Positions 10,672 to 21,592 of a stretch of DNA of 64,000 nucleotides are shown one piece after another. Both the position numbers and the translations under genes were made by a program. The number at the start of each line of letters is the position of its first letter. Position 1 is the stretch's first letter. The notes beneath the pieces are model-generated. The model made no database searches, was not told the origin of the DNA, and saw only the letters and a list, made by a program, of their open reading frames with translations. Origin of the DNA: Rehmannia glutinosa (taxonomy: Eukaryota > Streptophyta > Magnoliopsida > Lamiales > Orobanchaceae); contig CM071930.1 of the NCBI GenBank assembly GCA_016081115.2, positions 4,073,419 through 4,137,418 of the forward strand, given 5' to 3'.

Positions 10672-11118
10672 GAGATGATTGATCATGGATAAGCTCTCTT
10701 GGGGATTGAAAATCTAGGAAAAATACAATTAAAATCAAGAATATAGCTATTAGAAATCAATCCCACAAATTAAGGAAGAATCGCCTTCACGTCAACGCGA
10801 CTAAATTTCTTTGTCAAAACGATAGGCGACCGGTCGCGTAGAAATAGACGTTGAAAAGTGAAAACTCATTTTTACATGGGCGACGGTCGACAGGGAGTCC
10901 GGCCGGTCGATTTTTGTGTTGGACTGGTCGACTACATGGAGTTCAATACAGGAAAGAAACGAGAAACTCCGGGGCGGTTGACTGTGGTCGGCCGATCGAC
11001 CATATCGGTCGATGTCCGGTCGACCTCTAGAAAAATTCTTCCGCCTGGTTTTCTATTTCAAAACACATTTTCAGTACGGGTTGCCCTATGGGGCGGCCAG
11101 GTCCAACCCGAGATAGAA

Positions 11119-11212
11119 GTGTTGTCCAATTTTTATCGAAAATAAACTTCAAGAAATACTCAGAAAAATTTGTAAAAACATTTTAGATCGCGGGAGTATT
11201 TGGACAACATTT
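11119..11212 (-). repeat. Single U3 unit GTGTTGTCC...GGACAACA
   Basis: An imperfect inverted repeat: GTGTTGTCC at the left and GGACAACATT at the right, with an inner pair AATACTC/GAGTATT. The inner element's LTRs carry three tandem copies of this unit. Confidence 0.75.
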
Positions 11213-11284
11213 AGAAATATTGTTTTGGTGTAAAAACACTTTAAAACAAAATCATCAAAATCATGATAAAACATTTATCAAACA

Positions 11285-11297
11285 ATCTCCCTTTTTG
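11285..11297 (-). other. Polypurine tract of the outer Copia
   Basis: The element strand reads CAAAAAGGGAGAT directly before TGTTTGATAA of the 3' LTR, the expected position for plus-strand priming. Confidence 0.8.
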
Positions 11298-12383
11298 ATG
11301 ATTACAAACCAAAACAATTTTAAGAGATTTTAAGAGGTCGATTTTGAAAGCAAAAAATGATTTTCTGGTAAAAGATAACTAGCCGTTTGAAGCAACAAAT
11401 ATTCAAACAAAATAGCCACAAGGAAGGGAGTAAAGATTTTCAAAATATTTTTGCAAAAACTCACCCTATCAACATGCACATCAAGATGAGTAAATAAACA
11501 ACCATACAAAAGCTAAAAGCTCAAGCTTTTACAATGTAACCAAAAGAATTACGAGCTTTAGAAGCTCCCCGTAAAGACAACCATAAAACAAGTATCACAA
11601 GTCCAAGATATATCCAATGGACTAGATTATATCCATAGCTTTTGCCTTTAAAGAGCCATAGCTTATAGCTTCTTTTGTGAGCTTATTTTAGCTTCTTTGA
11701 GCTAACGAGCCAATTTTCTGTTTCTCTCCCATTGGAATCATCAAAAAGAATGTTAGCAACATAAAAACATAATTCATGTATATCAAAGTGCGCTAAGTAG
11801 TCGTTTTATCGAGCTTTTGATCATGAGCTTAAAATTCCAAAAGCTAAGGAAATATTTGATCAAATGACTTGAAAAAATTTGTAAAAGCTCGTTTGATTCG
11901 AAAAATATGATCTATATAAATATAGAAGCCTTTTGAAATCGAAAGAATCATGTGGGTAATGAATTTTTCTTTGAAACATTTTATCGAACACTTGGCGGGC
12001 GTCAAATTATAAAGAAGATGTATATAGCCCTTGTAAAAATAGCCAAGCCAAATTTTCCATCACCAAATGCAACAAACCATCATTCAACCAACAACATAAA
12101 CATCTCATAGATACATGTTTTCATCAAAATATCAAGATATGAACATATTCTCAAGGTTCAACCCAATGATTGAGATAAATCTATCCAACTAAGCAATATA
12201 AGCAAGGCATTACAAATGCCACCAAGCAAAAATGAAAAAGCACTTTTACCATCAAGTATTTCACCTAAACATCAAACAATGCCATCGTGCACAAATAAGA
12301 GCAATTTTACCATCAAATACTCCATCAAAACCACAGTCAATACGAATCATAAGCAATCACTTGCTACTAGCGCTCTTGCTAGT

Positions 12384-14121
12384 TCATTCCCTTAGAACAA
12401 CAAGCAACCAAATTTCATTAGCAAGATAGAAGAAATAGTCAAAATAGTTTATTGCAACATTTAAAGAAAAGACATAAAGATAAAGCATGATAGAACAATA
12501 AAGGCGCCACTCTTCATCGGAAGAGAAGCAAGCGTTAGGGAGGAGATCTTTGATGAACTTATTCAACTTTCCAACCGACTTTTTGAGCTTGGAGTTTTCT
12601 TGCCTTAACTCCTCGTGACTAGTTCTAAGAGTCTCATAGTTGAGCCTTTGCTCATCGAGTTGGGTTTGATAGTACTCTCGGGAAGCTTGGGCACCGGTAT
12701 TACCCTCCGGATTGCCTTGACCTTCACCTGAAGCCAATCTTTCGGCTTCCTCATCATTGAAGATATCATTTGGATTTTGGGATGAAGAGCCTTGATGTCT
12801 CCCTCTTGCCATCTTTGTAGGGCGAATAGGCATATTATTACGCATTCGGATAATTTACGAGAATATTATCAATATCAAAGTCATCTTGAATAATCTCCGA
12901 ATTGAATTGATGATGTAAACTCGAATGCAAAAGAAGTTTGCAAATCCAATTTCCCATAGCAAACTTCTTAGTCCTAATGTGATGATAGACTCAATGACGC
13001 ATTGAATTAAAATTGCACCAAAATTGAGCAATTCTTTTTGCAATTTTATATGTCAAGAAGAAATCCATATTGCTCGACAATTTCGCATTTTCCACAAATG
13101 CAATATGCTACAATTGTAGAAATAATACGATGCTCAAGAGTCATAGACAACAATGTATAATTCGGTCGCAAACCCAAATAAGTCTTAACTTCTTTCAACG
13201 AGACACCAAATATATCATCATTCCAATGGGTACAACCAAAGTAGTCCCATCCTCCTTCCCGAATGTGCAACAATTGACATATAACATTGTAAGTCCATCT
13301 AAAGTGACAACCTTTAATAAACGAATTCATAGCCAAGCTTTATTTGATCGTCATATTCAATCCATAAATTCGCATAAAAATGTAATATCACACTATCATC
13401 ATACAAAATAAACGGATGTTCACATAAATACATCCATCCTTGATGCTCAAAAAATCCCTTAATAGTCGGGTAATCTCCCAAAAAAGTGCCAAACCGACAT
13501 GTCTTAGTACGCCAACCGATTTAGTGCCCAAGTCCAAATTATCAAAATAATATTCCACATATTTATTGACAAAATTAAACACATTTGTGGGAACGGGAGC
13601 TTGAGGAATAAGAGATTTCTTACTTTTGGCCCAAACTTAATTGTGTCGAGCGAGATAGTGTCGCGGAGCTCGGCAAGTTTGGGCCGGGTAAGTTGGGGAT
13701 TTTGATTTTCATTGTGATCTTGAGCCACATTCCTTTGGGTAGCTCTAATTTCACGTTGTTCGGCATCATCTTGGCGACACCGAAGTTCCCTCTTCGGTTC
13801 TTCTACATTTGGTCCTCGGGTTACGGATAGGTAGAATCTCTTGGATGTTCCATAGATATAAAATTCTTGCAAAATAGAGAGATTCGCGCCAACAATTGAG
13901 AGATATGATGAAGAATTGAGGATTTTAGGGTGAAAGAAGGAAGAAAATTGCGAGGGTTTGAAAAGAGGGTTTTGTGTTCTGTTTTGTGAACTAAAACAGA
14001 CGGATTTTAACAAAACCAAATTCCGGGGTGACTGTCGGGGTGGGTTCGACCGATCGACATGCGGGGGTGGGTCAACCCTCGTGGCCCCCGATTGTAAGTC
14101 GTAATTATACAAAGTTTTCAA
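12384..14121 (-). pseudogene. Extra ORF in the outer Copia, possible plant transposon-associated domain
   Basis: A minus-strand coding remnant in several frames, in element sense, between the gag tail and the polypurine tract. The N-terminal part (14121-13504) has a charged linker rich in Arg, Gln and Glu, then GPKVRNLL. Next come FVNKYVEYYFDNLDLGTKS (13582-13388) and CQLLHIREGGWDYFGC with LTLEHRIISTIVAYC-like text (13336-13046). The C-terminal part (12845-12384) is predicted coiled coil (YETLRTSHEELRQENSKLKK). The layout recalls the 'putative plant transposon protein' family (PF20167 as I remember it), but the match is from memory and weak. No protease, integrase or RT motif is present. The inner element lacks this region. 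It is broken by frameshifts. Confidence 0.5.
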
Positions 14122-14622
14122 AATTTGATTTTACACCCCAAAAGTTTTAAGAACTTACAAAGAGGCAAACATGGACTATATCCAATATGTACGAGCCAAG
14201 AAATATAATAGACTCGGATTTAAACAAGATTTGCGAATAGTTCCTTTTAAAATCGAAAAATCCTTTTAATGGCACTTTAGAGAAAGCCTAAAAAAATGAG
14301 CACATGATCATATGTCATGAAGAATATCGAGTTCTATAAAAAAATACGGGTGAACGCGTGCCTTGATAGTTTATTCATCTCTTGATGAATAATGGAAAGA
14401 TAACCATTGATGAAGATATATATGTCCTACATAATTCTTAGAAATAGTTCTTGCACAAACCATAATGATACAAGTGTTATGCTTATGCTTTATATAAATC
14501 CATAGGAGATAATAAAACATATTAGACTAAGTAAATGCACAATAGTTTTTACAAACATCAAGCAAAGTGTTATTTTCAAAAGATTTAAACTAAAAAACAC
14601 AAATATTTATTGAAGACCTTAA

Positions 14623-15162
14623 TTAAAAAAATTGAAAACTCATTTTGACAAATAAGATAGAAACATGCATAATAACAAAATAAAGTGCATATTTAAATAG
14701 AGAGATACGGTTTACCAATTGCGCCATTTTCATGGGTTGTATTTTCTCTTTGTTGATAGTATCTTTCCTTTTGAAAATCATCTTGTTGATGATAGATTCT
14801 CCAATTGCTCCATTTCCAAGGATTGTGTCATTCCCATTGTTGATAGTGTCTTTCTCTTGGAAATTCGTTTTGATGTTGTCTTCTCCTTTGATCAAATGAA
14901 ACGGTCATTTGATGTCTTCTTAGCGGTATGAATTTTCTTTGGTTGTTATTCCACGGGTACCTAATAAGACATTGTTTTGTGGTACCTTCAAGTGTTTGGG
15001 TCCTTTGGGATTAGCTTTGAGACCTTTAGGTCTCCAATAATAATTAGAGCTTTTTCTAGTCCGACAAGAATTTGCCGTGTGACCCTTTTTACCGCAATAA
15101 AAGCAAGTAATAATTCTAGAAGTACAATGACCAACATGCTTAGAGACTTGACCCTTTTTCAT
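14623..15162 (-). pseudogene. Gag zinc knuckle and Q/N-rich tail of the outer Copia
   Basis: The minus strand at 15162-14920 encodes CFYCGKKGHTANSC, a complete C-x2-C-x4-H-x4-C zinc knuckle used by retroelement Gag to bind RNA. Its N-terminal continuation lies across the inner insertion at 23115 onward. The following part (14895-14623) encodes an Asn/Lys/Gly-rich tail with repeated NNG and NKMIFKRKDTINK-like units. The same order is seen in the inner element at 20725-20130. It is not an intact gene. Confidence 0.75.
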
Positions 15163-15178
15163 ATGATTAACAAAAGTA

Positions 15179-15183
15179 GGCTT
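15179..15183. repeat. Left target-site duplication of the inner Copia (GGCTT)
   Basis: GGCTT here against TGCTT at 23110-23114. The sequence before it (AACAAAAGTA) and after the right copy (ATGATCAAGTCC) join into the same order seen undisturbed at 20680-20700, which proves insertion into a relative. Confidence 0.8.
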
Positions 15184-15402
15184 TGTAAGTCAAGCGGCTA
15201 CGATAATCTAAAGGGGGTGAATAGATTATCTCCATCTTTTCGATTTCGCCCTCTTTTTTTCTAACCGAATGCTCAAACACAATAATAAAGGTGCGGAATG
15301 TAAACAACACGCGTTGATTTATAGTAGTTCAACCCACCTAGGGCCTAATCTACTATCACCCCAAAGATATCAGGGATGGATTTCAAAAAAAAAAAAGATT
15401 TT

Positions 15403-15660
15403 ATTAATTTACCACAAATTAATACAACACCAACTTACAACAACACCTTGAAGAGCACCACACTCTTCTTCAACACCACCTTTGAGATTACCACAATCTC
15501 ACTTGAAGATTACCACAATCTCCAACGGCACCTTGTGAAGATTACCACAATCTTCAACCTTGAAGAATACCAAATTCTTCAACACCTCAAAAAGAAGATT
15601 ACCACAATCTTCTTACACCTAACACCTAGATCACCCAGTGTGTTCTTACCACAAGAACAC
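15403..15660 (-). repeat. Hairpin array in the inner 3' LTR
   Basis: Same array as in the outer LTR. Units lie at 15403-15423 (arms ATTAATTT), 15450-15468 (GAAGAG), 15483-15501 (TGAGATT), 15505-15523, 15537-15555 (GAAGATT), 15562-15580 (GAAGAAT), 15594-15612 (GAAGATT) and 15640-15660 (GTGTTCTT). The spacer is ACCAC in most. Confidence 0.85.
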
Positions 15661-16350
15661 TCATAAGGATATCTTGTGTTGAATGATTACCCAAATTCAA
15701 AATTACAACTCGATAATTGATAATACAATAGAGTGCAAGTGTAATTAAGAAAAGCCTAGACCTCAAGAATGTGAAAGTGAATAGCTAGGCAAATTACAAC
15801 AAGAAATAAGACAATGTAAGAACAAGTGTATTCTTGAGTGTATCTTGTTGTGTTGTAGTTTTTTCTCTCTTATTGTTGTGCTTCAAATCTTCCTCTATTT
15901 AAGAGATGATTGATACTTGATAGGCTCATCTTGGAATCGATTTCTACAAAAATTGCAATTAAAATCAAGATTATAGTGTTAGAAATCAATTCCACAATTT
16001 AAGGAAAAGTTGTCTGCTTTGACAACGGTTAGAATTTTCTTTGTCAAACTTAAGAAGCGACCGGTCGCGCAGAAATAAGATTTGAAAAGAACGCGACAAA
16101 ATTACAACGAGGAGATATTAGAACGGTGCCTCAGAGAGGTCATTCTTGATTCGTTGCAAGATCAGGACATGGCTCTCGTCTAAACAAACCGGTCCAAGGG
16201 TGGTCGACCGGTCGCCCAAGGGTGCGACCGGTCGCCCCCTACGTGGACCGGTCACCCTGACCTATTTTTGAGGTTTCGCGAGTTCTGTTTCTGAAATGTG
16301 TTCCCAGGTACCGGTCGCCTCTTTGGTCGACCGGTCGACCTCTAAATGAA

Positions 16351-16715
16351 GTGTTGTCCGATTTTTGTCGAAAATAAACCTCAAGAAATACTCCGAAAAA
16401 TTCGTAAAAACATTTTAAACCGATCGGGAGTATTTAGGACAACATTAGAAATATAGTTATGATGAAATAACACATTAATACAAAAAGTGTTGTCCGATAT
16501 AAATTCCAATAAATACTCCGAAAAATTCGTAAAAATATTTTAGACCAATCGGGAGTATTAGGACAACATTTAGAAACATAGTTTCAATGAAAGAAACCAT
16601 TGACATAAAATCATTAAAAGTGTTGTCCAATATTATCGAAAATAAACTCGAGGAAATACTCCGGAAAACATTAAAACCATTTTAAATCATTTAGGAGTAT
16701 TTGGACAACCTTTAA
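16351..16715 (-). repeat. Three tandem U3 units of about 135 bp
   Basis: Units start GTGTTGTCC at about 16351, 16487 and 16620. Each contains AAATACTCC then GGAGTATT and ends GGACAAC, so each is a long imperfect inverted repeat. The outer element has one unit. Confidence 0.85.
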
Positions 16716-16776
16716 AAACATTGTTTTGGTATAAAAACAAAATCATCAAAATCATGATAAAACCAATTATCAAACA

Positions 16777-16791
16777 ATCTCCCCCTTTTTG
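16777..16791 (-). other. Polypurine tract of the inner Copia
   Basis: The element strand reads AAAAAGGGGGAGAT immediately before the 3' LTR, the typical Copia form. Confidence 0.85.
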
Positions 16792-18188
16792 ATGATTACA
16801 AACCAAAACAATTTTAACGTGGTCGATTTAAAAAAAAATAATTTTACCGGTTAAAAGGAACTATCCGTTGTGAGTGACAACATTCCACACAATATAATCA
16901 CAAGGATGGGAGTAGAGATATTAAACATATATAGCAAAAGCTCCCCTATCAATATGCACAACAAGAGTAAAAAGCAACTTCAACATAAGCTAAAATCTTA
17001 GCTTTTCGATATTAAGCTTAAGTATCAAAAACTTAAAAGCTCCCCCTGTCAAAGAGACATCATTAGAACCGTATATAAGTCCATACTACAACCAATGGAC
17101 CATGATTCATACATAACCATAATGCACCAAGTGGACTAAATATGTTCCACAACTTATGGCTTTATGAAGCCATAGCTTATAGCTTTTTTCGTTAAGCTTA
17201 TCTTAGCTTTCTTTGAGCTAAAGAGCTTATAACCTGTTTCTCCCCTTTGGAATCATCAAAAAGAATGTTAGCAAGATAAATACATCATATATTCATATCC
17301 AAGTGCGCAACTAAACCGATGTATCGAGCTATTTTGAACATTGAAGCTCTTAAACCAAATAGGAGGGAAAAGTCGAATCATACGACTTGTAGAAGCTTAT
17401 GAAAACTTATGAGATTTGCAAAACATGATCTCTATAAAAATATAAGTCATTTAAAAACGAGAGAATCATGTAGGTGATGAATTTTTCATTGAAACGTTTT
17501 ATCGAACACTTGGCGGGCGTCAAAAATTGAGAAAAATATATATAGCCCTTGTAAATGAAATCAAGCCAAGTTTTTCATCACCAAATGCAATTTAACAAAT
17601 GTCAATCATCAATAATTAATAAGCTCATCACAAAAAATATATGAATTGCATCAAGAAAAAATACATATAAGCCACAAACTCGAGGTTCAACCCAATTGAG
17701 CTAAAAGAGTGAAATTCTTACCATTCGATCGGTAAAGGAGTAATGATGATGATAGTCGAGCTAGATAATCCCCAAACTATGTAATACATGCAACCAAACA
17801 CATTTGAAGTGAAATGTGTGTGCAAATGACAAAGGGGACGAAATAGAGAAGAAAAAGGCCAAAATGCCAAATTACGAAACAGAAAGCAATATATCTCAAA
17901 AAACACTGGCCAGGGGCGACCGGTTGGAGGTGGCGGCCGGTCGGAGGCTAGGCGCCAGGTCGACCTCGGCCCTTCGGCCATTCGCTTCTTTCTGCATTTT
18001 GCGAAGTTTGATCCAAAATCCGATTTTTCGCCCCTAAGTTTTAAAAGTGTGCAAAATGCAAACGTAGACCTCATTCAATATACATTATGTTATAATCAAG
18101 CTCGAAATGAGGTAAAATACTCGGCGGTTAATGATTAAAATCCGCGAGTTATCCTTGAGAGGAATTAAACACATCTCAATTTTTCATT

Positions 18189-19730
18189 TTAGAAACGCAA
18201 TCCCTTAGAAAAAATTTGAATCTCAATATGTTTAGTTCGAGTATGACTAACATATTTTGATAAATTGTAAACACCGAACTTGTTATCCAGGAAAAATAAG
18301 AACGTTTTAATACATTGGATATACAAGTCATAAGAAGAAGTGCCTTTCAAATATTTGAAAATTTCTTTTAACGGCACTTTAATGAGATTCGTTAGGATAG
18401 TTTTTGAAGTCTAGCAAATAGACATAAGGCATATAGAATGTCGAGTCTATTGGAACAATACAAGAAAACATACCTCGAATTTGTTTGTCAATCGATATGT
18501 CTTTCTCAACCTTTGTTAATCTCTACATTTGTTGCCATGGGAGTAGAGACGGTTCTTCCTTCTTCAATGTTTAACTCCTTCAAGAGTTCTTATATAACCA
18601 TCTTCTTGGCATTGAATAATTTGTAGTCAAGCAAGAGATTGAGCTCCCCATCATGCTCATTTCAAGCTCACCTAGTATCAACTTAGAAAAACAAATCTTG
18701 CACAAATGTTCATTAGTAGCACCAAAAATATTCTCATAAATATGCACAAGCAAACAATCTTGCCTTTTTCTTTTTTTAAAAAAACAAAGAGAGTAGTATC
18801 AACTTTACCTCTTGTAAAATCATTTAGCAAAAATAGTTAAGTCTATCATACCATACATGGGGTACTTGTTTTGAACCATACAAGGCCTTTTATAAAAATC
18901 ATTTGGCCTAGAAAAATTTTAAACCCGGAGGTTGTTTTACATAGACTTCTTCTTGAATAAAACCATTGAGAAAATTGGATTTAACATCCATTTGGTAAAG
19001 CTTGAAATTTTCTTAAAACAAGAATGGGCAAGTAAAATGCCAATAGCTACTAAGTGTGCTATGAGTGCAAATGTTACATCAAAATCAATTACCTTCTTCT
19101 TGAAAATACCTTGAACTACTAACCTCGTCTTAGTTCGACCAATGGTGCCTTGGTCATCGAGTTTGTTCCGGAATACCCTTTTTTTGTCTTCTTCATCACT
19201 ATCATCATAGGGCATCCAATTGATCTAAGGTGTTCATGATAGAACATTTACATCCAAATATTTTGAGTTAACTAATATTTGGAGTACTTCATTCTCATCT
19301 ACATAACTTAACAAACTCATTAACGGTATCGCTTATATAAGCAAGAAAAAATAGCTCAAGTGTAAAAACATGCCTCAATCATCAATCACAAAATATCTTG
19401 TATAAGAGCATAGTAGAAATAGACACTATATATATAGATATAGACCACGAAGCAAAAACACATACTATGCATTTAGAAGATCATCAAGAGTCTAATAAAT
19501 CATGCAAGTTCAAATAAGCTTAAGAAAACTACAAAAGGTCTCTTTTAAAATTTGAAAATCCGATAGCATATAGTTGAGACTTCATTTAAAAAAGTATTTG
19601 AACAAGAGTTGACAAAGTAAATATGTGCAATCAAATATCGAATAGTGTCTTTCAAAAATCTAAAAATCCTCTTAATGGCACTTGTATGAAATACTATGAA
19701 AAACAAGCACATAGGCATATGACAATACAT
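18189..19730 (-). pseudogene. Copia RT and RNase H fragments of the inner element
   Basis: Three minus-strand fragments. 19215-18937 encodes VFRNKLDDQGTIGRTKTRLV followed by VQG, an N-terminal Copia RT block. 18377-18189 encodes IFKYLKGT and later SHTRTKHIEIQ, the end of Copia RNase H. 19730-19545 encodes IKRIFRFLKDT, another RNase H-like piece in an unexpected place upstream of the RT piece. The YVDD catalytic block and integrase are absent. This points to deletions and rearrangement. Confidence 0.65.
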
Positions 19731-20129
19731 ATATCGAGTCTATAAGAGTAAGAGTAACACACGTAAACGCGTGCCTCGATAATTTATGCCTTTCTTGACA
19801 AATAGTGACGTAAATGGCCATTTGTGAAAATATGTAAATCCTACACAATTCTTAAAACAAATCTAGCACAAACCATAATGATAAAAGTGTAGGCTAAGAG
19901 ATATCACAAGTAAGCTCATGCCATAAAAATCCATAAGAGATGATAATACACTTTAGTCTACAAAAATGCACAAGAGTTTTAAAAACATCATATAAGGTCT
20001 TCTTTTTCAAAATTTTTAAAAATACAAATAAGTTTTGAAGACCTTAATTTAAAATTTAAATATATGAAAACTCATTTTGCAATTAAGACACAAATAAAAA
20101 TATGCATAGAAATAAAATAAAATGCATAT

Positions 20130-20725
20130 TTAAATGGGGAGATACGGTTTACCAATTACGCTGTTTCCATGGGTTTTCCCATTGTTGATGATATCTTCCT
20201 TTTTAAAATCTTCATGTTGATGGTAATCTCTCCAATTATTCCATCTCCAAAATTTTTGTCCTTCCCATTGTTGATGGTCTCTTCTTCTTTGAAAATCATC
20301 TTGTTGATGATGTTCCAAGGATTGTGTTTTTCCCATTTTTGATTATATCCTCTTCTTGGAAATTGGCTTTGTTGAAAATAGTTTCTCCTTCTTTGATCAA
20401 ATGAATCGGTCATTTGATGCCTTCTTGGTGGTATGAATTTTCTTGATCATTATTTACGAGTACCTAATATGACATTGTTTTGTGGTACCCTCATGTATTT
20501 GGGTCCTTTGGGATTAGTCTTGAGACTTTTAGGTCTCCAACAATAATTAGAGCTATTTCTAGCTCGACAAGAATTAGCCGTATGACCCTTTTTACCGCAA
20601 TAAAAACAAGTAATAATTCTAGGAGCATAATGGCCTATATGCATAGTGACTTGATCATTTTTCAATATGATTAACAACATTTGGCTTATGATCAAGTCCT
20701 TTATCACAATTATGAATATCAACAA
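20130..20725 (-). pseudogene. Gag zinc knuckle and Q/W/R-rich repeats (inner Copia)
   Basis: The minus strand at 20725-20450 encodes CFYCGKKGHTANSC, a CCHC zinc knuckle. Downstream, 20413-20130 gives an unusual tail with repeated units: QQDDFQRRRDHQQWEGQ, RWNNWRDYHQHEDF and NQKWEKHNPW, in two overlapping frames because of an indel. The basic, Gln/Trp-rich character suggests RNA binding by Gag, which is inference. Confidence 0.7.
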
Positions 20726-21570
20726 TATTGGACATTTTATTGGTACTCAAGTTTGATTTTGATAAATTATTTTTCAAGCAATTAATATCCTCAACAAGAG
20801 TACTTATTTTCTTTTTCAAGGTTTCTAACCTTATCAAGAGTGGTAGTGTGAGCACATGATAGTGATTCATAGAAAGTAAATAAACTATCCTTATCATTTT
20901 TCAAAACATTGAATTCCTTTTTCAAATTTTTGTACTTAACAAGCAAGCTTTGGAATTCATCTTGAAGATCATCAAAATCATTTTGCAAATCACTATAATC
21001 ATTTTGAATAACAATATCATAGGAAGTAGAGGGTTTAAGACATACCCCGTTTTTTCTTCGATGCCCATAAGACAATGTTCAACTTCTTCATAGTTGGAAG
21101 TTGTAAGAGGCTTGTTCCTTAGATTTGACATTGTATCCCTTTGAGAAGTAGATGCTTTTGTTTGACTCCTTTCATTTGCAAATACTCCATAGATGGCTTC
21201 TAATTTTTGCCATACTTCATGTGCCGATTGAATTCCTACAATATGTTCATATTCCAAATTAGTAAATGAACAATACAAAATATTGAGAGCTTTACCGTTT
21301 AAGGAGATGATTTTTTTCTTCATTATTGAACTCTTTGAAGCCTTTAGAGGTGTGTGGTGTATCTTTCATCGAAATGGATTCTCCATTTATGACGGTGTTC
21401 CAAATATCAAACCCGCAACCTTGTAAATAGCATTCCATTCTTTCTTTCCAAAATATAAAATTTTTGGAATCAAACCGAGGTGGCTTGGTGGTGGAGGTGC
21501 CGGAAAGATGAGCTTCGTTCGTAGCCGACGATCGTTTCTCTTCACTCGCGATGTGAAATGAGCTTGCCAA
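20655..21570 (-). pseudogene. Copia gag, inner element
   Basis: Begins shortly after the primer-binding site. Residues RFDSKNFIFWKERMECYLQG and WNTVINGES match the gag-polypeptide region typical of plant Copia elements (UBN2 type), followed by VWQKLEAIYG. A long coiled-coil-like stretch (20897-21075, LQNDFDDLQDEFQSLLVKY) precedes the zinc knuckle. The frame breaks near 21300 and 21070. Confidence 0.75.
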
Positions 21571-21578
21571 AGAGTTTG

Positions 21579-21590
21579 GCTCTGATACCA
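21579..21590 (-). other. Primer-binding site, inner Copia
   Basis: The element strand reads TGGTATCAGAGC two bases after the LTR end, complementary to the 3' end of plant initiator Met tRNA. Confidence 0.9.
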
Positions 21591-21592
21591 CT

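Larger units (their letters stand above)
9965..11284 (-). repeat. 3' LTR of the outer Copia
   Basis: About 1320 bp, aligning end to end with 24036-25345. On the element strand it begins TGTTTGATAA and ends ...CTTACT (TTACA in the other copies). It contains U3 palindromes of the CGACCGGTCG type (about 10805-11030), a TATA box on the minus strand at 10662-10671 and the hairpin array at 10182-10420. Confidence 0.88.
15184..16776 (-). repeat. 3' LTR of the inner Copia
   Basis: About 1593 bp, ends TGTAAGTC...TCAAACA on the plus strand. It differs from the 5' LTR (21593-23109) by substitutions and several small indels, so the insertion is not recent. U3 holds three copies of the GTGTTGTCC unit (starting near 16351, 16487 and 16620) and CGACCGGTCG-type palindromes at 16066-16340. 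Confidence 0.9.

Noticed and set aside
15376..15666. Plus-strand frame with repeated ITTIF/LEEY units, recurring at 21855
   Set aside because: It is a by-product of the hairpin array in the LTR, on the antisense strand and upstream of any coding region of the element.
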